From: Alphaproteobacteria bacterium
Lineage (GTDB): Bacteria; Pseudomonadota; Alphaproteobacteria; ATCC43930; CGMCC-115725
Length of the DNA: 5,570 bases
Assembly: GCA_005888515.1 (NCBI GenBank)
Contig: VAZR01000222.1
Coordinates: 341 to 5,910 of the forward strand
Reading direction: 5' to 3'
Each line of letters opens with the position of its first letter. The first letter of the stretch is position 1. The notes below the pieces were generated by a model, which saw only the letters and a list, made by a program, of their open reading frames with translations, was not told the origin of the DNA and did no database searches. Below, in pieces: positions 1 to 5,570 of the stretch. A program made the translations under genes and the position numbers.

Positions 1-1168
1 CCTCCAGCTCGGCCCACGCAATCTGCGGATGCACCCGCCCGCCGAGGCCGCAATCGGTCGAGGCGATGACCCGCTCTCGCCCGGCCAAGTTCGCGAAGCG
101 CAGAATGCGGTCGGCGACAAGCTCGGGGTGTTCCACGACATTAGTTGCGTGGCTGACCACCCCGGGCAGGATCAGCTTGTCATCGGGTAATTTCACCTCT
201 TCCCAGACCCTCCATTCGTGTTCGTGGCGCACGTTGCCGGCCTCGAACGAATAGGCGCCGGCGTTCACCGCGAGCATCACATCGACGATGTCCCTCAGCG
301 GGATGTCCGTGGTATGCGGCCCGTGCCAACTGCCCCAGCACAAATGAAAGCGGATGCGCTCCGGCGGCAGCCCGCGTAACGCGTGGTTCAGCGCCTCAAT
401 CCGCACCATCGTGAATTTCTTGTAGGCGTCGAGGCTAGGCTCGGGCGTGATCATGTCCCAACCGGTCGCGGTCGCCGGATCGTCGAGCTGCAGGATCAGC
501 CCGGCCTCGACGATCGCCTTGTACTCCTCGCGCATGACTTCGGCGCAGGCAAAGAGGAACTCCTCGTCGGTTTTATAATAGCTGTTGCCGATGCGGTAGG
601 CGCTGCCGGGGGCGACGGCGGTCATGAAGCCTTCCTCGATCCCCGCGGCCCGCAATGCCATCTGCAGATTGGCAATGTCGGCCTGCAGCGCTGCGTACCC
701 GGTATAGGTCAGCGGTCCAACGCAGACTGGCCCGGTCGAGGGTCGCGGGCCCATCGACACGCCCGACTCGGGATCGGTATAGGCCGCGGCAAAGCGTTGC
801 CGGTCGCGACGGTCGTCCTGACTGGTCAGCACGATCTCGCCGGGACGCGAGCGCTGCGGTGTTCGGCCGTACGGCCCCGGCGCGCCGAACTCGATGCCGC
901 CCCAGCGCTGAAACGCGTAGTTCCACCACGCGCCGTAATGGACGCGGTAGGTCGCCGATTTACCAAACTCGCCATCGTTCGGTACATCGATCCCAAGCTC
1001 GCGCTGATGCCGCACGACATCGGTCACCGCCGTCTGCAGCGTCTGCTGAAAAGCTGCTTCATCCGTCATCTCGCCGGCATCGCGTGCGCGGTTCGCCTCG
1101 ATCAGCGCGTCGGGCCGCGGCAGGCTCCCGACATGGCTGGTCAGGATGTGCTCGGAGCTGCGTCTCAT
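1..1168 (-). CDS. MetE C-terminal-like (core cobalamin-independent methionine synthase family) protein, copy 2, 3' end cut by window
   Basis: Seen: 389 codons from ATG (1168-1166) stay open to the window edge, so the C-terminus is missing, probably by only about 15 residues judging from the upstream paralogue. The N-terminus MRRSSEHILTSHVGSLPRPD carries the SHVGSLPRP motif, the counterpart of the TIGSFPQT-type start of the MetE catalytic domain. Candidate zinc ligands are H275 and C277 (FHLCWG), E309 (SFEAGN) and C373 (TDCGLGG), matching the His-x-Cys, Glu, Cys set of MetE. Known of the family: MetE uses this zinc to activate a thiol (homocysteine) for methyl transfer; single-domain relatives include folate-independent methionine synthases and epoxyalkane:coenzyme M transferase. 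Inferred: a soluble zinc thiol-alkyl/methyl transferase; donor and acceptor unknown. No N-terminal MetE domain precedes it. Its start is set by a strong AGGAGG that overlaps the stop of the upstream paralogue, so the two are probably translationally coupled. Confidence 0.88.
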   Translation of the reverse strand, partial: MRRSSEHILTSHVGSLPRPDALIEANRARDAGEMTDEAAFQQTLQTAVTDVVRHQRELGIDVPNDGEFGKSATYRVHYGAWWNYAFQRWGGIEFGAPGPYGRTPQRSRPGEIVLTSQDDRRDRQRFAAAYTDPESGVSMGPRPSTGPVCVGPLTYTGYAALQADIANLQMALRAAGIEEGFMTAVAPGSAYRIGNSYYKTDEEFLFACAEVMREEYKAIVEAGLILQLDDPATATGWDMITPEPSLDAYKKFTMVRIEALNHALRGLPPERIRFHLCWGSWHGPHTTDIPLRDIVDVMLAVNAGAYSFEAGNVRHEHEWRVWEEVKLPDDKLILPGVVSHATNVVEHPELVADRILRFANLAGRERVIASTDCGLGGRVHPQIAWAELE

Positions 1169-1173
1169 CTCGC

Positions 1174-1179
1174 CCTCCT
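1174..1179 (-). promoter_or_regulatory. Shine-Dalgarno AGGAGG overlapping the upstream stop codon
   Basis: On the minus strand the sequence TGAGGAGGGCGAGATG joins the two MetE-like genes. The last base of the TGA stop (1181-1179) is the first base of AGGAGG, and the spacer to the ATG at 1168 is 5 bases. This fixes the start of the downstream copy and suggests that ribosomes finishing the first gene reinitiate on the second. Confidence 0.85.
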
Positions 1180-2390
1180 CAACCCCACAGCTGCCGGCTG
1201 GCCAGCGCCGCGCCTTGCGCCAGCGCCTCGAGCTTGGCCCAGGCGATTTGCGGATGAATACGGCCGCCAAGGCCGCAATCGGTCGAGGCGATGACCCGCT
1301 CCCGCCCGACCAGCTTGGTAAAGCGCAGGATGCGCTCGGCTACCAATTCCGGATGTTCGACGACGTTGGTCGCGTGGCTGACGACCCCCGGCAGGATCAG
1401 CTTGTCATCGGGCAATTTGATCTCCTGCCACACTTTCCACTCGTGCTCGTGGCGCACATTGCCGGCTTCGAAGGAATAGGCCTGCACATCGACCGCCAGC
1501 ATGACCTCGACAATATCGCGCATCGCGATGTCGGTCACATGCGGGCCGTGCCAGCTGCCCCAGCACAAATGAAAGCGGATGCGGTCCTTCGGCAAGCCGC
1601 GGATCGCATGATTGAGCGCCTCGATCCGTAGCATCGAGAACTTCTTGTAGTCCTCGACGCTGGGTTCGGGATTGATCATGTCCCAATTCTCGGCAATCGC
1701 CGGATCGTCGAGCTGCAAGATTAGTCCGGCCGCGACGATCGCTCTGTACTCCTCCCGCATCGCCTCGGCGCAGGCGTAGAGGAACTCCTCGTCGGTCTTG
1801 TAGTAGCGGTTGCCGATCCGCGAACAGCTGCCGGGCGCCACTGCGGTCATAAAGCCTTCCTCGACCCCGGCAGCGGAAAGCGCGGTTTTGAAGTTCGCGA
1901 TGTCGGTCTGGATCATGTCGTGGCCGGCATAGGTCAGCGGCGCGACGCAAATCGGCGCCGGCGGGCGCGGTCCGGTGGTGATCCCGGATTCAGGGTCGTT
2001 ATACGCGGCGGAAAACTGCGTTCGGTCGCGGCGGTCGCCAAAGCTGGTCAGCACGATCGCGCCGGGACGCGAATGCTGCGGCGCCATCTCGTAGAGGGTC
2101 TGCTCGCCCGGCTCGATGCCGGCGAGGCGCTGCCACGAATAGCGCCACCACGAACCGTAATTGACACGCTGCGCCATCGATTTGCCGAACTCGCCATCAC
2201 CCGGGACATCGATGCCAAGCTCGCGCTGGTGGCGCACAACATCCATGACCGAGGCGCTCAAGGTCGCTTCGAATGCGGACTGATCCGCTGTCTCGCCGGC
2301 ATCGCGTGCGCGGTTCGCCTCGATCAGCGCGTCGGGGCGCGGCAGGCTTCCGACATGGCTGGTCGAGATACGATCTTGGCTCCGCCTCAT
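1179..2390 (-). CDS. MetE C-terminal-like (core cobalamin-independent methionine synthase family) protein, copy 1
   Basis: Complete 403-residue protein. Domain layout: TSHVGSLPRPD near residues 10-20, a TIM-barrel-sized body, then the metal-site motifs FHLCWGSWHGPH (H274, C276), SFEAGN (E308) and STDCGLGG (C372). These correspond to the His-x-Cys/Glu/Cys zinc ligands of MetE. At about 400 residues it equals the catalytic half of the roughly 750-residue MetE and lacks the N-terminal half. Start choice: an in-frame ATG at 2441 would add 17 residues, but ATG 2390 gives the MRRS start shared with the paralogue, has GGGAGG 10 bases upstream, and leaves room for a promoter over 2441. Family knowledge: zinc-activated thiol methyl or alkyl transfer, cytoplasmic. 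Inference: the native substrate could be homocysteine or another thiol; a methionine synthase assignment is not proven. It shares about 75% identity with the next gene, with differences clustered in the N-terminal 170 residues. Confidence 0.9.
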   Translation of the reverse strand: MRRSQDRISTSHVGSLPRPDALIEANRARDAGETADQSAFEATLSASVMDVVRHQRELGIDVPGDGEFGKSMAQRVNYGSWWRYSWQRLAGIEPGEQTLYEMAPQHSRPGAIVLTSFGDRRDRTQFSAAYNDPESGITTGPRPPAPICVAPLTYAGHDMIQTDIANFKTALSAAGVEEGFMTAVAPGSCSRIGNRYYKTDEEFLYACAEAMREEYRAIVAAGLILQLDDPAIAENWDMINPEPSVEDYKKFSMLRIEALNHAIRGLPKDRIRFHLCWGSWHGPHVTDIAMRDIVEVMLAVDVQAYSFEAGNVRHEHEWKVWQEIKLPDDKLILPGVVSHATNVVEHPELVAERILRFTKLVGRERVIASTDCGLGGRIHPQIAWAKLEALAQGAALASRQLWG

Positions 2391-2400
2391 CGGTTTTGTC

Positions 2401-2406
2401 CCTCCC
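2401..2406 (-). promoter_or_regulatory. Shine-Dalgarno GGGAGG for MetE-like copy 1
   Basis: GGGAGG on the minus strand lies 10 bases before the ATG at 2390. It supports that ATG over the in-frame ATG at 2441, which has no comparable site. Confidence 0.65.
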
Positions 2407-2436
2407 ACCGGCTCTTTTGCGTGGCCGAAGGCAGCG

Positions 2437-2466
2437 ATCATAGGATCGCGCGGTGAAGCCCGTCTA
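2437..2466 (-). promoter_or_regulatory. Candidate sigma70-type promoter for the MetE-like pair
   Basis: On the minus strand TAGACG (2466-2461, 4 of 6 to TTGACA) is followed after 18 bases by TATGAT (2442-2437, 5 of 6 to TATAAT). Transcription would start near 2430, giving a leader of about 40 bases before the ATG at 2390. The -35 box overlaps the stop codon of the UPF0178 gene. This is inference from the consensus only; readthrough from the rlmB operon is also possible, since no T-tailed hairpin is visible in the gap. Confidence 0.4.
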
Positions 2467-2931
2467 TGTCAGCTTCGGCAGGCACAGCACCGCCTGGACG
2501 GCCGTATCGAGGGCGCTCAGAAACCGCGAGCGGTCTTGCCTGGTCAACGGCGCCGGTCCGCCGCCGCCGGTCCCAAGCTCGCGCAGATGGCGGGCCAGCT
2601 CGCGGCCGGCCAGCGCGTTGCCGATATTGGCCTTCGTCAAGGGCCGGCCGGAGGGCGGGACGACACGGGCGCCCTTCGCGAGGCAGCGCGCCGCCAGCGG
2701 GATGTCGCTGGTGACGCACACATCCCGTTCGGTGACCCGCTCGGCGATCCAATCATCGGCTGCATCGGCCTTGTTGCCGACCAGGATCATCTGGATATTG
2801 GGCAATCCCGGCGGCCGCAGCGGCCGCGACCCGTTCGATACGACAAAGACAGTGAGGCGCAGCCGGGTCGCGACCCGATACACCTCCTCGCGCACCGGGC
2901 AGGCATCGGCATCGACGTAGATGGCGGTCAT
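2464..2931 (-). CDS. UPF0178 / YaiI-YqxD family protein (DUF188)
   Basis: 155 residues, the usual length of the family. It begins MTAIYVDADACPV, the hallmark acidic N-terminal motif (D7, D9, C11-P12). Further family motifs are VSNGS (31-35), ADDWI (58-62), the TSDIPLA block (74-80), KGARVVPPSG (86-95), and GGGPAPLTRQDRSRF running into FLSALD (122-142). E. coli YaiI has the same order of blocks. The biochemical function is not established; the acidic residues suggest a metal-binding, PIN-like fold, which is inference. Start choice: ATG 2931 gives the canonical N-terminus; an earlier in-frame start would add 14 Arg/Pro-rich residues from inside the Nudix gene. The Nudix stop (2935-2933) is separated from this ATG by 1 base, with only a weak GGGTGA ahead, so translation is probably coupled. 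Confidence 0.9.
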   Translation of the reverse strand: MTAIYVDADACPVREEVYRVATRLRLTVFVVSNGSRPLRPPGLPNIQMILVGNKADAADDWIAERVTERDVCVTSDIPLAARCLAKGARVVPPSGRPLTKANIGNALAGRELARHLRELGTGGGGPAPLTRQDRSRFLSALDTAVQAVLCLPKLT

Positions 2932-2932
2932 T

Positions 2933-3409
2933 TCACCCGGGCGGGCGCGGCGCCGGGGCCACGAACAGCGCATCGGCGCGCGCGTGCATCAGGATCGCAC
3001 AGAGATCCCAGGGCGCCACCTTGGGTTCCTGCACCAATTTCTCGGGCGTAAACAGCCCAAACGCGCGGCCTTCGCCGAGAACCAGCCCCGGCAGATCCGC
3101 CTCGCGGATCGGCACGACGAAGTAATCGATCCGCTCGCGTCGCGGCACCGCGTAGGGCATCACCAAGCGGAGCGTCGTAAATGCTGTGATCGCCCGTGCC
3201 TCGTAACCGATCTCCTCGCGCAATTCGCGACGCAAGGCGTCGGCCGGCCGCTCGCCGTGTTCGACCGCGCCGCCAAAGGAGCCCCAGAAATCCGGGTAAT
3301 TGATCCATGCGAAATCGTCGCGCTGCTGCATCAGATAGCGCCCGGTCTCGTTCACCAGCAGCGCTGCGGCGCTCCGGCGCTGCGGTTGATATTTTCGCCG
3401 AGCCATCAT
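2933..3409 (-). CDS. Nudix hydrolase
   Basis: 158 residues. A complete Nudix box is present from G47 to Y69: G47, E53, then R61-E62, E65-E66 and G68, fitting G-x5-E-x7-R-E-U-x-E-E-x-G-U. The two glutamates of REEIG are the usual magnesium ligands. The box sits after the strand SAAALLVN and the stretch NYPDFWGSFGG, as expected for the fold. Family role: hydrolysis of a nucleoside diphosphate linked to another moiety. The substrate (for example a damaged nucleotide, nucleotide sugar or RNA cap) cannot be told from this sequence. The ATG at 3409 overlaps the rlmB stop as ATGA. A second ATG follows directly at 3406, and GGAG (3414-3411) is better spaced (4 bases) for that one, so the mature product may be 157 residues. 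It lies between rlmB and a UPF0178 gene in a tight cluster. Confidence 0.92.
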   Translation of the reverse strand: MMARRKYQPQRRSAAALLVNETGRYLMQQRDDFAWINYPDFWGSFGGAVEHGERPADALRRELREEIGYEARAITAFTTLRLVMPYAVPRRERIDYFVVPIREADLPGLVLGEGRAFGLFTPEKLVQEPKVAPWDLCAILMHARADALFVAPAPRPPG

Positions 3410-4278
3410 GCTCCGGGCTCGCCGCGGACCAGCTCATAGAGCGCCACCGCGGCGGCATTAGAAACGTTGAGACTGGGCAAGGCCGGCCGGGTCGGCAGCC
3501 GCGCGAGGTAGTCGCACCGCTCGCGCAGCAGGCGCCGCAGCCCGCCGCCTTCCGAACCGAGCACCAGCACCACCCGGTTCCCGAGATCGAGGCCGGCAAG
3601 TGGTGCCGATGCAGCCTCGTCGAGCCCGCAGCACCAGAACCCGGCCTCTTTGAGCCGATCGAGCGTGCGCGCCAGATTGACCGCGCGGACCAATGGCACG
3701 GCGTCGAGCGCGCCGGAGGCGGCCTTGGCCAACGCGCCGGTCGCCGGCGGCGCGCCATGCTCGCCGACAATGACCGCACTGGCGCCGAACGCCGCCGCCG
3801 AGCGCAGGATCGCACCGACATTGTGCGGATCGCTGACCTGGTCGAGCACGATGACGATCGAGCGGCCTGGTGTCACCTCGGCAGCGCGCAGCACATCCTC
3901 GAGGTCGGCGCTGTCGAGCGGTTCGACTTCGAGCGCCCAGCCCTGGTGGACGGCGCCCTCGGGTAATAACCGGTCGAAGACCGCACGATCGATTACCTGA
4001 ACCGCCTCCGCTTCGCCTCGCCGCTCCGCCGCCGCCCTAGCCGCGAGCGCGGCGGCTTCGTCTTCTTGCCCGGCCAGCACGGCAAGCCGTCTCCACCGCC
4101 TCGCCGGATTGGCCAAGGCCGCCGCGACGGCGTGGCGCCCATAGACCCAATTGCTGCCAACCCCGTGCCCACGGCCGGCTCTTGCCGGTGCGGTCTCGCG
4201 AGAGGGCTCGCGAGCCTCCCGCGCCCCGCCGACGCGGCGTTGTCGAGACCCCTGTCTTGGCGGGCGTGGCGGTCGCAA
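3406..4278 (-). CDS. rlmB: 23S rRNA (guanosine-2'-O-)-methyltransferase RlmB, TrmH/SpoU family
   Basis: 290 residues. The conserved part begins with WVYGRHAVAAAL at 44-55, the start of the SpoU substrate-binding domain. The SPOUT knotted domain follows, with motif 1 LDQVSDPHNVGAILRSA (145-161; N153 and R159), motif 2 VLVLGSEGGGLRRL (237-250; E243) and motif 3 LPSLNVSNAAAVALYEL (267-283; S269, N271). E. coli RlmB methylates G2251 in the peptidyl-transferase P loop using S-adenosylmethionine; the site here is assumed by homology, and a related tRNA/rRNA TrmH-type target is possible. Start: TTG at 4278. No ATG or GTG lies in frame between the upstream stop (4326-4324) and the conserved WVYG, so a rare start is forced. 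The first 40 residues are Arg/Pro-rich and low in complexity. No clear Shine-Dalgarno or promoter is visible upstream. It is divergent from the tRNA-tuf operon and overlaps the Nudix gene by 4 bases. Confidence 0.9.
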   Translation of the reverse strand: MRPPRPPRQGSRQRRVGGAREAREPSRETAPARAGRGHGVGSNWVYGRHAVAAALANPARRWRRLAVLAGQEDEAAALAARAAAERRGEAEAVQVIDRAVFDRLLPEGAVHQGWALEVEPLDSADLEDVLRAAEVTPGRSIVIVLDQVSDPHNVGAILRSAAAFGASAVIVGEHGAPPATGALAKAASGALDAVPLVRAVNLARTLDRLKEAGFWCCGLDEAASAPLAGLDLGNRVVLVLGSEGGGLRRLLRERCDYLARLPTRPALPSLNVSNAAAVALYELVRGEPGA

Positions 4279-4400
4279 AGCTTTTCTCGTCAGTGATCGG
4301 CGCAGCGGTGAATCGCACGGCCATCAACGGCTCTAGCATGCGTACGATCCGCCGGCCAGAGACGGTCCCGAAGCACTGCCTCACAACGGCCTTCGGCGTG

Positions 4401-4429
4401 TTGACAAACCAGGGGGAAGCGCTTATTTG
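4401..4429 (+). promoter_or_regulatory. Promoter of the tRNA-Tyr/tRNA-Gly/tuf operon
   Basis: A perfect -35 box TTGACA (4401-4406), a 17-base spacer and a -10 box TATTTG (4424-4429) match the sigma70 (RpoD) consensus closely. The sequence after the -10 box is almost purely G and C, as in discriminators of stringently controlled stable-RNA promoters; that control is an inference. Transcription should start near 4436, about 30 bases before the mature tRNA-Tyr. Confidence 0.8.
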
Positions 4430-4460
4430 CGCGTGCCGCGGCGGTCCCCGGCGGCACGCG
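4430..4460. repeat. Perfect 10-bp inverted repeat at the tRNA-tuf start site
   Basis: CGCGTGCCGC (4430-4439) and GCGGCACGCG (4451-4460) are exact reverse complements around an 11-base centre. The repeat begins at the base after the -10 box and ends 5 bases before tRNA-Tyr. Its role is unknown: it could be an operator, a leader RNA hairpin or chance in GC-rich DNA. Confidence 0.75.
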
Positions 4461-4566
4461 ATCGCGGAGGGGTGGCCGAGTGGTTAAAGGCAGCAGACTG
4501 TAAATCTGCCGGCGGATGCCTACGTAGGTTCGAATCCTACCCCCTCCACCAGCGCCTCGCGATCGC
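4457..4566. repeat. Pair of CGCGATCGC direct repeats flanking tRNA-Tyr
   Basis: The 9-mer CGCGATCGC occurs at 4457-4465, ending at the base before the tRNA, and again at 4558-4566, 6 bases after the encoded CCA. The core GCGATCGC is its own reverse complement, so the two copies could also pair in the precursor RNA. I found no other copy of the octamer in the window. Confidence 0.6.
4466..4551 (+). tRNA. tRNA-Tyr (anticodon GTA)
   Basis: The acceptor stem pairs GGAGGGG (4466-4472) with CCCCTCC (4541-4547), followed by discriminator A and an encoded CCA (4549-4551). The anticodon stem GCAGA/TCTGC (4493-4497, 4505-4509) closes loop CTGTAAA with anticodon GTA at 4500-4502. A long variable arm (about 4510-4524) marks a class II tRNA, as expected for bacterial tRNA-Tyr. 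The T arm is GTAGG-TTCGAAT-CCTAC. It decodes UAU and UAC. It is the first gene of the operon ending in tuf, so it must be cut from a tRNA-tRNA-mRNA precursor. Confidence 0.97.
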
Positions 4567-4636
4567 CAGGAACCAAGGGGGCCTCGGATCGAGTATGGCG
4601 CACGGGAAACAGCCTGACCGGACGAAGCGAATTCAG

Positions 4637-4710
<74 letters not shown>

Positions 4711-4743
4711 GCGTTTTGACGAATATCGTGCTCTCTTTTTCTT

Positions 4744-4749
4744 AGGAAG
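4744..4749 (+). promoter_or_regulatory. Ribosome binding site of tuf, behind a pyrimidine tract
   Basis: AGGAAG (4744-4749) precedes the tuf ATG at 4759 by 9 bases. Directly upstream, positions 4731-4743 are all pyrimidines (CTCTCTTTTTCTT), the type of sequence ribosomal protein S1 binds in highly translated mRNAs; that role is inferred. Confidence 0.6.
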
Positions 4750-4758
4750 CCGCAGCTA

Positions 4759-5570
4759 ATGGGAAAAGCCAAGTTTGCGCGGACCAAGCCGCATTGCAAC
4801 ATCGGGACGATTGGTCACATCGACCATGGCAAGACGACGCTGACGGCGGCGATCACCAAGATTTTGGCGGAGAGCGGCGGCGCGACGTTTACCGCCTACG
4901 ACCAGATCGACAAGGCGCCGGAGGAGCGGGCGCGCGGCATCACGATCTCGACCGCGCATGTCGAGTACGAGACGGCGAAGCGGCATTACGCGCATGTCGA
5001 TTGCCCAGGCCATGCCGATTACATCAAGAACATGATCACCGGGGCGGCGCAGATGGATGGCGCGATCCTGGTGGTCTCGGCGGCCGACGGTCCGATGCCG
5101 CAGACCCGCGAGCACATCCTCTTGGCCCGCCAGGTCGGGGTGCCCTCCCTGGTCGTCTACATGAACAAGATCGACATGGTGGACGACCCGGAGCTGATCG
5201 AGCTGGTCGAGCTGGAGATGCGCGAGCTGTTGTCGTCCTACGGCTTCCCGGGCGACGACATCCCGGTGGTCAAGGGCTCGGCCTTGGCCGCCTTGGAGGG
5301 CAAGGACCCGGAGACCGGGGCCAAGTCGATCCAGGAGCTGATGGACGCGGTCGATGCCTACATCCCGCAGCCGGAGCGGGCCAAGGACCGGCCGTTCCTG
5401 ATGCCGATCGAGGACGTCTTTACGATCTCGGGGCGCGGCACGGTGGTGACCGGGCGGGTCGAGCGCGGCATCGTGAAAGTTGGCGACGAGGTCGAGATCG
5501 TCGGGCTGCGGCCGACCACCAAGACGGTGGCGACCGGGGTCGAGATGTTCCGCAAATTGCTGGACCAGGG
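4759..5570 (+). CDS. tuf: Elongation factor Tu, 3' end cut by window
   Basis: 270 complete codons of about 395 are present and the frame is open to the edge. EF-Tu carries aminoacyl-tRNA to the ribosomal A site and hydrolyses GTP. All G motifs are visible: G1 GHIDHGKT (19-26), switch-I RGITIST with T62, G3 DCPGH (81-85, including the catalytic H85), G4 NKID (136-139) and G5 SAL (174-176). Domain 2 begins near residue 210 with RPFLMPIEDVFTISGRGTVVTGRVERG. The start MGKAKFARTKPHCNIGTIGH fits the family; the only small departures seen are MGKAK instead of the common MAK and Ile in G4 (NKID). It follows tRNA-Gly by 48 bases, probably co-transcribed from the promoter at 4401. Many bacteria have two tuf copies; this context corresponds to the tufB type, though which copy it is cannot be settled here. 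Confidence 0.98.
   Translation, partial: MGKAKFARTKPHCNIGTIGHIDHGKTTLTAAITKILAESGGATFTAYDQIDKAPEERARGITISTAHVEYETAKRHYAHVDCPGHADYIKNMITGAAQMDGAILVVSAADGPMPQTREHILLARQVGVPSLVVYMNKIDMVDDPELIELVELEMRELLSSYGFPGDDIPVVKGSALAALEGKDPETGAKSIQELMDAVDAYIPQPERAKDRPFLMPIEDVFTISGRGTVVTGRVERGIVKVGDEVEIVGLRPTTKTVATGVEMFRKLLDQ

Noticed and set aside
66..254. Near-identical 62-residue plus-strand frames at 66-254 and 1291-1479
   Set aside because: They are shadows of the most conserved C-terminal part of the two paralogues, repeated only because the genes are duplicated.
383..1294. Plus-strand open frame of 303 residues opposite the MetE-like copy 2
   Set aside because: It lies opposite a gene with clear motifs. 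The similar plus-strand frame at 1920-2456 reflects the duplication of the coding strand, not a second gene.
2391..2463. Terminator between the UPF0178 gene and the MetE-like pair
   Set aside because: I looked for a GC-rich stem with a T run on the minus strand and found none.
2811..2827. Two GCGGCCGC octamers one base apart
   Set aside because: They lie within the UPF0178 coding region, encode its Arg/Pro/Leu stretch (RPLRPP), and are easily produced by GC-rich codons.
4037..4384. Minus-strand 115-residue frame with ATG starts overlapping the 5' end of rlmB
   Set aside because: Low-complexity, basic translation with no family motif, in a different frame from the conserved SpoU domain. I cannot show that it is translated.
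4716..4744. Possible second promoter before tuf (TTGACG at 4716-4721)
   Set aside because: The -35 is good but the sequence 17 bases later (TTCTTA) is a poor -10 box, so I see no supported tuf-specific promoter.

Overview
The window is GC-rich and looks like the chromosome of an alphaproteobacterium. The best evidence is the EF-Tu N-terminus, which reads like alphaproteobacterial EF-Tu (for example TAYDQIDKAPEE and STAHVEYET). The tRNA-Tyr, tRNA-Gly, tuf order also fits proteobacteria. I cannot place it to genus.

Layout: about 4.28 kb at the left is transcribed on the minus strand and about 1.1 kb at the right on the plus strand, diverging from a 187-base gap (4279-4465). On the minus strand, read from the gap leftward, come a 23S rRNA 2'-O-methyltransferase (rlmB type, TTG start), a Nudix hydrolase (ATGA overlap with rlmB) and a UPF0178/YaiI-family protein (1 base after the Nudix stop). 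These three are packed like one operon. After a 73-base gap holding a candidate promoter come two tandem paralogues of the MetE C-terminal (core, cobalamin-independent methionine synthase-like) family. They are about 75% identical by hand alignment. The second runs off the left edge of the window.

On the plus strand a near-consensus sigma70-type promoter (TTGACA, 17 bases, TATTTG) leads into tRNA-Tyr(GTA), tRNA-Gly(TCC) and tuf, which is cut by the right edge. This is the conserved tRNA-tufB type of operon. Both tRNAs have an encoded CCA.

The right-hand part is translation machinery: EF-Tu, two tRNAs and, divergently, an rRNA-modifying enzyme. The left-hand pair of zinc methyltransferase-like proteins is the accessory part, and its substrate cannot be read from sequence. 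The least explained structure is a perfect 10-bp inverted repeat directly after the -10 box of the tRNA-tuf promoter. A GCGATCGC octamer also lies on each side of tRNA-Tyr. I see no mobile element, CRISPR array or defence system. There is no gene-free stretch over 300 bases.
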